Shown in pieces: positions 58,164 through 64,000 of a stretch of DNA of 64,000 bases; the stretch's first letter is position 1; each line of letters begins with the position of its first letter. The DNA is from Straminergon stramineum (lineage: Eukaryota; Streptophyta; Bryopsida; Hypnales; Calliergonaceae), in the NCBI GenBank assembly GCA_963920665.1, contig OY987264.1, forward strand, positions 33,770,906 through 33,834,905. Direction: 5' to 3'. A model generated the notes under the pieces. That model saw only the letters and a program-made list of their open reading frames with translations, did no database searches and was not told the DNA's origin. Made by a program: the position numbers and the translations under genes.

Positions 58164-58432
58164 GGAGGACGCTAAATCCTGCAAACGAAGTGGGCCCTGC
58201 ACGGGCAGATTTACCATGGGGAAAACGCAGGAATTTTTTAATTTTTTGCACATTATATTTTTTGGAAATTCCGAATTCATATCTACAATCAGAGACCCCA
58301 AATAAGCCAGGATTGATCTAGAACATATCCTAGACACGGCTCAAAAAAGGGGGCAGTTTTTACTTTTACCTCCGATTAAAATACAAAATGCTCCTACGGG
58401 GCCCACTTCGTTTGCAGGATTTAGCGTCTTGC
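58164..58432. mobile_element. Mutator-like MITE with 9-bp target duplication
   Basis: GTTTGGTGC flanks it directly at 58155-58163 and 58433-58441. The inverted ends share GACGCTAAATCCTGCAAACG, continuing AAGTGGGCCC, about 30 bp perfect. The length is 269 bp. A 9-bp duplication with long terminal repeats is characteristic of Mutator-like elements. Confidence 0.85.
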
Positions 58433-58441
58433 GTTTGGTGC

Positions 58442-60572
58442 AACCATGTAGGCAAAAACAATGTTCAATCCAACACTCCACACAATCATTGTCTTCTCTG
58501 TATGGGGAACGAGGGATTAGCTATTGTGACCCTCAGTCTCTATTGATGGTAGAAGATGTAACTCTACAGTCAAAACCAGTGTTTTTTTTAGGCAATTAAA
58601 TGCCCAATTGCAAAAAAAAAATGGGTAGCTTCAAGCCTAAGTTAAACTAAAAAGGGAGTAAATGTTTTATAAAATGTCAGACTGTCATCATGGCCCCGCA
58701 CACTGTTGCAACAATGTTTCCAAAATCTCATTTTATCCATCATGCAAAGCCAACACATACAAATGTTGCATACAAAAATTACATATTTAAAGCTAAAAAA
58801 TTGCCGCTATGGACTTGCTTCCTTGTTTCTTTGTTTTGTTTCCTCTATCAATAGAAATTGTCCATGTGTTTCAAAAAAATAAAAATTACATATTCAAAAT
58901 TGTATACTCATGATTGGCCTCATTCAATTCAAATCCCCAAAATGAAGGAGCCAAGAAATGCAGAACCTTCTTGAAAGAAAGGCCACATAACCATTTGTCT
59001 GAAAACTAAAAAAAGAACTTTGATTGGAACACGAGAGATAAGTGTTAACTTTTGGTACACCACAGGTACAAATGGGAGTCCAAAATTGTAGGGTACTACA
59101 TTAGTTCTTCACTAAATGCGTAAGTGATAATGTATTAATTGTTCGTATTGAAAATCAATGTCAATGAGAAAATTTTGGCTATGGTATTTGACTTCTTTGT
59201 TATTCTAAACATATGCCAAACATAATTCTATTGTAGTGTTCCAAACTTTTTTACACAAAAGAACATGAAAAAATTTCAAACAACATTTCTGAGTCTATAC
59301 TAGATTTTTTCAAAAGATTTTTCTAAAATTAATTTAATAATGTGGTAACCAAGTGTGATAAAGTTCGCATTACCCACATTTTTCCTATTTATTTGTGATT
59401 TATTTCACTTTCAACTTCTAGTTGAAGTTATTTTGAAACTGTTTTTGAAAGAAGGGTTCCAAATCCCTATATCTTTGCAATAAATGTTTTTTAGAAAAGT
59501 TGCATAGTTTATATATATTCACACTAGAGTTTCTATAAATCAATCTTTATGTTCTGAATTTTTGTAAGAATCCATTACAATCATAACATATTTCAAAATG
59601 TTCATTTTAGTAATAATTTTGTTAATATGTATACAATGAGCACTAGAAATAAAGTCCTAGATCCAAGGTAGTTAGAGTACCCAAAGCATGAAAACACTAT
59701 GGTACATCTTGCTTTATATCCATTATACTAGGTATGTTTTTCAGCAAAATTTCTTAATACTTGAAGTATATATTTTGTATATTCTATACAAAGTGTATAT
59801 TTTCTACATGGGAAGACACAATACATGTAGGCTATGCAAATAAGAGACAATGAAGACAAAGAGATTCACTTCACAATAATAGAATCTAATCCAGAAATAT
59901 ATGGTTGAAATCTAAATGAACTTTGGAATGAACGAAAAAGTTTACTTCAAAAATGTTCTCCATGTACTAATAGTACTTTTCGTACTAGCTGAAGAAATTT
60001 TATTTCTTGAAAAATATAAATATTTCAGGGGATTAGACCATTAGCCATCCCATAGTCCACATTCATGATGCTTCCACAATCGGAAGATCAATCAAAACAT
60101 TTTGTTTCTTTTCCACTTTTTGGTGTAGAAGGGAATGCCACATAAGCTCCTAAATTCCAGCAATAACTACAACTACACCCTATCTACAAGAAGGAATCTC
60201 TTACATAGCAAATAATATATCAAAGTATTGGTAAATCACTCAAAGTTAATTGTTTGTTTTTCCTGCACAAAGTACTTTCCATTTTTTTGATAAATTTGAC
60301 ATACTTTCCATTCTCAAAAAGTATTTTTTAAAGCTTGGGAAAAACATCTTTACAATTTGATGGACAACAAAAACAAATCTTTACAAGGTTACTCACCTAT
60401 TGCATTTGCATTCAAACCAAAAAGATTTAGTTCTTCAATACCCAAAAGTAATCGAACCCCAATACAGTCCCCCCAAAGTACTTTTTTGACATACTTTTTA
60501 GGAGGGGTAGTGTGCTTCTACCCATGAGAAATCAAAGATCTCTTTAAATTCATAAGACAAAAGGTGTCTATT
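58442..60572. other. AT-rich noncoding sequence
   Basis: No gene or terminal repeat was recognised. Confidence 0.4.
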
Positions 60573-60752
60573 TAGTAACTAGTGACCAAAGAAGAAAAAT
60601 TTTCAATAATGTAAATAAATGACTGATTAGCATTGTGAACTTGACATATACTAATTATTTAAAATAAACTTGACCTTTTAGTAACCAGTGACCAAAGAGG
60701 AAAAAATTTTAGCAATGTAATGATTGATTAGCATTGGGGACTTGCAACAGGC
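60573..60752 (+). repeat. Tandem duplication of about 105 bp
   Basis: AGTAACTAGTGACCAAAGAA (60573) and AGTAACCAGTGACCAAAGAG (60680) start two similar stretches, both continuing to TGATTAGCATTGKGRACTTG. Confidence 0.75.
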
Positions 60753-60771
60753 TTGTTATATGCAACCAATT

Positions 60772-61001
60772 TTAACCCTTGAACGACGCGGTGGACGATT
60801 ATTGTCCGATAAATGACAAGGAATTCTCCTATATAGGACAGAATTGCAACTATTCATCCTTGGAATTAGGGGTGGAAAGGGAAGATCTTCTACAGTTGTT
60901 TGACTCCCAATGAGTATTACTGGTTTTTCTAAAGTGGATGATGCCACACAGTTCCAAAAGCCATGATTTCCGTGATCACCAACCCGGCATTCAAGGGTTA
61001 A
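60772..61001 (+). mobile_element. Short TTAA MITE (subfamily 2), intact
   Basis: TTAA lies at 60772-60775 and 60998-61001. The left end is TTAACCCTTGAACGACGCGG and the right end CCCGGCATTCAAGGGTTAA. At 230 bp it is the reference copy for 3950-4177 and 6071-6292. Confidence 0.85.
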
Positions 61002-61059
61002 CATGAAGCACTAAAAGCAACATTTCAGGAATCGTTCATCTCAAAATCCACTGTAGTAT

Positions 61060-62650
61060 GAATGATGTCTCTTCACAGACCCACAAACATGGCTAATTAA
61101 GTTACACTCCTTGATCTTATCAGCTGAATTTTTATATATACCGTCTCCTAGAAGAACCCACCTGACATCAAGCTCCTCCACTTATCCCTGCAAAACTCTT
61201 TTCTACTTCCTTCTCAATTCAATATGATCAACTAGCTGCTTGGAGTTGTTGTTTGACATGTAATTTTACTTGAAAATACATGGGTTTTAAGTAAAATTTT
61301 GCTAAAAATCTTTTAAGAGATCAACACTTATAGGACTATAGGGTTGTTGCAAGAAACACTCGCCGTTTTGGGCTCAAAATGGTCTTAGCTTTGGAGTATT
61401 GTGACATGTTGGAATAAAAAAATTTAAATGAAATGAAATAAGGATAATTTGTAAAGCATTGAGATTAGTATGTCTCTATAAATTCAGATCTAAAAAAATT
61501 TATCTCTAAAAGTGACGAACAAAAGAAAACATGATGAAAAATACCAAGAAAATGGACACTTTGATGGTTGATTTTTAGAAAATAGTAAAAAAAATCAAAA
61601 AGAAAAAAATCTATTTTTCCTAACTTGAAGATGCTCCTTCTCAACCATTTTCTTCTTTGGGAAAAAAAATTGTGTTCTTCTACACTTGCTCAAAGGTAGT
61701 GCACTTTGAGCACATGTGGAAGGTGGAGATTTTACTATTTTTGGAAAATCTCTTTATGATTTTGTGGAACGTGAGTCGTAGGGTTGTTTTTTTTCATTTT
61801 TTACGAAGTGCCAAAGTGGCGATAATAAATGTTATAGTGGTGCTCCAAATTACAATATTCATCCACATGTTGGATGTATAATATGGTTTTCATCCACAAT
61901 TTGGTGATTTCATCTAAGTTTCTTTTATATTTCAAAGTTGTTTGGCAATTTCATCCAAGTTTTTTGACATTTTTTTTCGCATTTTTAAGCCAAATTATTT
62001 TTCTGGTGCAATCTAGCACCAAAAAAGCCAAAAAAATCCAAAACCATGGTTAGTAGAAGTCTTTGCATATCAATTTTGAGCTTCAAATTCACATTTTTGG
62101 GTCAAAATTAGTACTACCCCCCTTCACCCTCAAAATGTCCAATCAAGGGTTGTTCAAGAATAATAAAATAATTTTTAAACAATGAAAAAAAATTACTCAA
62201 TGTCTAAAACTTCTACATGTACCTTCAATTCAAATTTTATGCAAAACTAACAATCATATGACACAAAAGCTATGAGCAAAAAAACCACATGATCAAGTTA
62301 AGGGGACAAAAAATAGGACAATTGTCTCATGCGATCACCCTATACTATTAGGACTATACTTCAAACATCTCTTTCTCTTATAGTGAACTTGTCTCATGAA
62401 ATCTAGAGCTCTACAAATATGAGTATGTAAATTAGGTTTATTGTTATTATTTTGCATGTCATTTAATTACATACCACCATTGATTGAGTACAACTAATCC
62501 ATAGGTTCACTAGTTGTTTTGGAGTGATGGTGGTATTGTTTGTGATTACCTCACCAAAACTCTTGACCTTTAGTCACCAGGATTGCCGTCCAATACCGAC
62601 AACTCAGGCCTCAACTAGAAGAGGAGCTTGCTTCCTCGGAGATGGACATT
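61060..62650. repeat. Segmental duplication, remnant block C
   Basis: 61060-61260 aligns with 41230-41380 (GAATGATG; CTCCTCCACTTATC) and 62395-62650 aligns with 41385-41560 (AATCTAGAGCTCTACA; CAAAACTCTTGA; AGGATTGCCGTCCA). The family B element 61341-62340 separates the two parts. The Cys/His gene portion is not present here. Confidence 0.7.
61341..62340 (+). mobile_element. Family B element, 1.0 kb, inserted in block C
   Basis: The left end is GGGTTGTTGCAAGAAACACT and the right end TGTCTCATGCGATCACCC. CTATA borders both sides. The interior aligns with 17519-18178 and, inverted, with 31581-32291. Confidence 0.75.
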
Positions 62651-62711
62651 GCAAAAGATGGCCACTACATATATACTCAAGCATCATTATTACCAAAATA
62701 GATTAATTTAG

Positions 62712-62833
62712 GTAATTGCAAAGCTAGCCAAGCTATCAAAAATAGTTTTCGGTTAGGACCTACTGCACTCAGGGGAGTGAGGTTGGTACTAACTTGCAAT
62801 TATTTTTGATGACTTGGCCTACTTTGCAATTAC
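62712..62833. mobile_element. Small foldback
   Basis: GTAATTGCAAAGCTAGCCAA on the left and its imperfect inverse TTGGCCTACTTTGCAATTAC on the right bound 122 bp. No target duplication was identified. Confidence 0.7.
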
Positions 62834-64000
62834 TAGACATAATCTCAACTCGGAGAGTTCAATGGTTTGACTTCTTTGATTGCCTAACCAATCAAAGCAT
62901 GTTACAACGGTAAAACTCCCTTGCATTTAGATTATGTTAGGTGGATCTTCACTCACTAAATTAATATTGGTTGGTGGTTGTAAAGATTTCTCTTAGAAAT
63001 CTCTCACCTCCAGACCAATGAAATGTCCTACTTCATACCCACCAAAATGAAAATTTGCACAAACAAGCAATGAGCATTATTAGTCTTAATTTGCCTCTCC
63101 TTAGCCAAGAAAAACATGCCACAAATGGTGAAACTCTCTTGTATTGAGATTATAAATACTAGGATGAGAAATTGTATTACCTTTTAAAATCAAATTTGGA
63201 AATCATTTCGAAACAGAAGACACGAATGAAAAGTACACAATATTTGTGTAATTTGGATTCTAATACTTTGAGCTAAATTGTAATAATTTAGAGGATTTTG
63301 AAAATTTTCAAACAAATTTTTAGAATGGAATACAAACAAATTAAAACTTGTTAGGCCTCATTTTCATTGTTTAAATCAAATACTAGCAAAAAAAAAATCC
63401 TTCGAAACTTTCAACATAACATTACACAATATTAAATTGAAGGATTCATACTACATGTCCAAGGAATCAAATGCCAATTTGTATAAATGATTCCCTTTCT
63501 ATAAAGAGTTGTGACTCAGGGAAACTTAAGGTATCCAATGAATAAAAAGGCATAATTGATGTACGACAAGTTCTACCACTACTATTTTATATTATGAAGT
63601 GAGTTTAAGGTGCATTTAGTATTTGGATAAAATCATTGTTAGCTAGGGGTTACAAAAGATTGTCTACATTTGTCATTGATTGTATGTATGTGAGAATTTT
63701 TCATAATTTTTCATAATTTTTAAGCAATCTAGACTTGAAGATCTAGACAAGAGCATGAATATAGACTTTAGCAATCTATATTCATGATAAAATTCAATGA
63801 ATATAAGTTCTTGTATTCTTGAATCAAGACTCAAAACCATTTAATAGAGGCTCTATTAATTTGCTAAAGAACCCACATCCATTGGGTATATGGATGACAA
63901 AGGATTCATGAGCTTATTGCAAGAGCTACATGAAACAAATGAAGTTCATCTAAGTATGTTGAAATGATCATCTTCATCAATGTGATTATCTTAGTTGCTT
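62834..64000. other. AT-rich noncoding sequence with a dispersed repeat at the edge
   Basis: No gene was found. 63810-64000 resembles 33400-34200 in parts (GAATCAAGACTCAAAACCAT; GTTCATCTAAGTATGTTG; TGTGATTATCTT). Confidence 0.4.

Noticed and set aside
1..64000. tRNA genes, rRNA, CRISPR arrays, riboswitches
   Set aside because: No B-box with cloverleaf context, no rRNA-like block and no regularly spaced direct repeats were seen. The short repeats present are explained by transposon termini or simple tandem duplications.

Overview
The window looks like a gene-poor, AT-rich piece of a plant nuclear genome. The evidence is a receptor-like kinase gene with the plant RLK/Pelle architecture and GT-AG introns, clear eukaryotic transposon structures with target-site duplications, and long stretches without any open frame. 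The species cannot be named from the sequence; the mix of an RLK with piggyBac-type elements would suit an early-diverging land plant or a close streptophyte relative, but that is inference.

Layout. 1-5 kb is a nest of TTAA-flanked foldback elements. 8.2-12.5 kb holds the only well-supported multi-exon host gene, a six-exon receptor-like kinase (plus strand, about 533-555 aa, exon phases all consistent). 12.6-20.5 kb is again layered transposons, including a GC-rich solo LTR (16306-17393) inside a TTAA element. Three minus-strand copies of an unrecognised small Cys/His protein gene follow (22639-23121, 28350-28796, and a frameshifted copy at 39880-40331). The last two lie in a segmental duplication of which a third remnant, without the gene, sits at about 61.06-62.65 kb. 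A second pair of duplicated blocks (32.29-33.0 kb and 36.89-38.3 kb) differs by several transposon insertions, so each copy shows the empty sites of the other.

The most striking object is a 7.26 kb piggyBac-like element at 50649-57907. It has TTAA at both ends, CCCCTAA termini, and a decayed transposase in which all catalytic Asp positions and a C-terminal Cys-rich domain remain readable although thirteen stop codons and two frame changes break it. It is inserted into an older 22-bp-TIR foldback (50474-58032), and a paralogous unoccupied site is visible near 41990. Many non-autonomous elements in the window share the same TTAA plus CCCCTAA/CCCTT signature (about 0.14-2.8 kb, several of them near-perfect hairpins hundreds of bases long), so this locus appears to be shaped mainly by piggyBac-type activity. 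Other families present: elements ending in GTGATTGCAAGAAA (family B), short elements ending in ATTTCGTTAAAATGGCGGTATTC-like sequence (family C), a Mutator-like MITE with a 9-bp target duplication, and several one-off hairpins. No tRNA, rRNA or CRISPR array was recognised.
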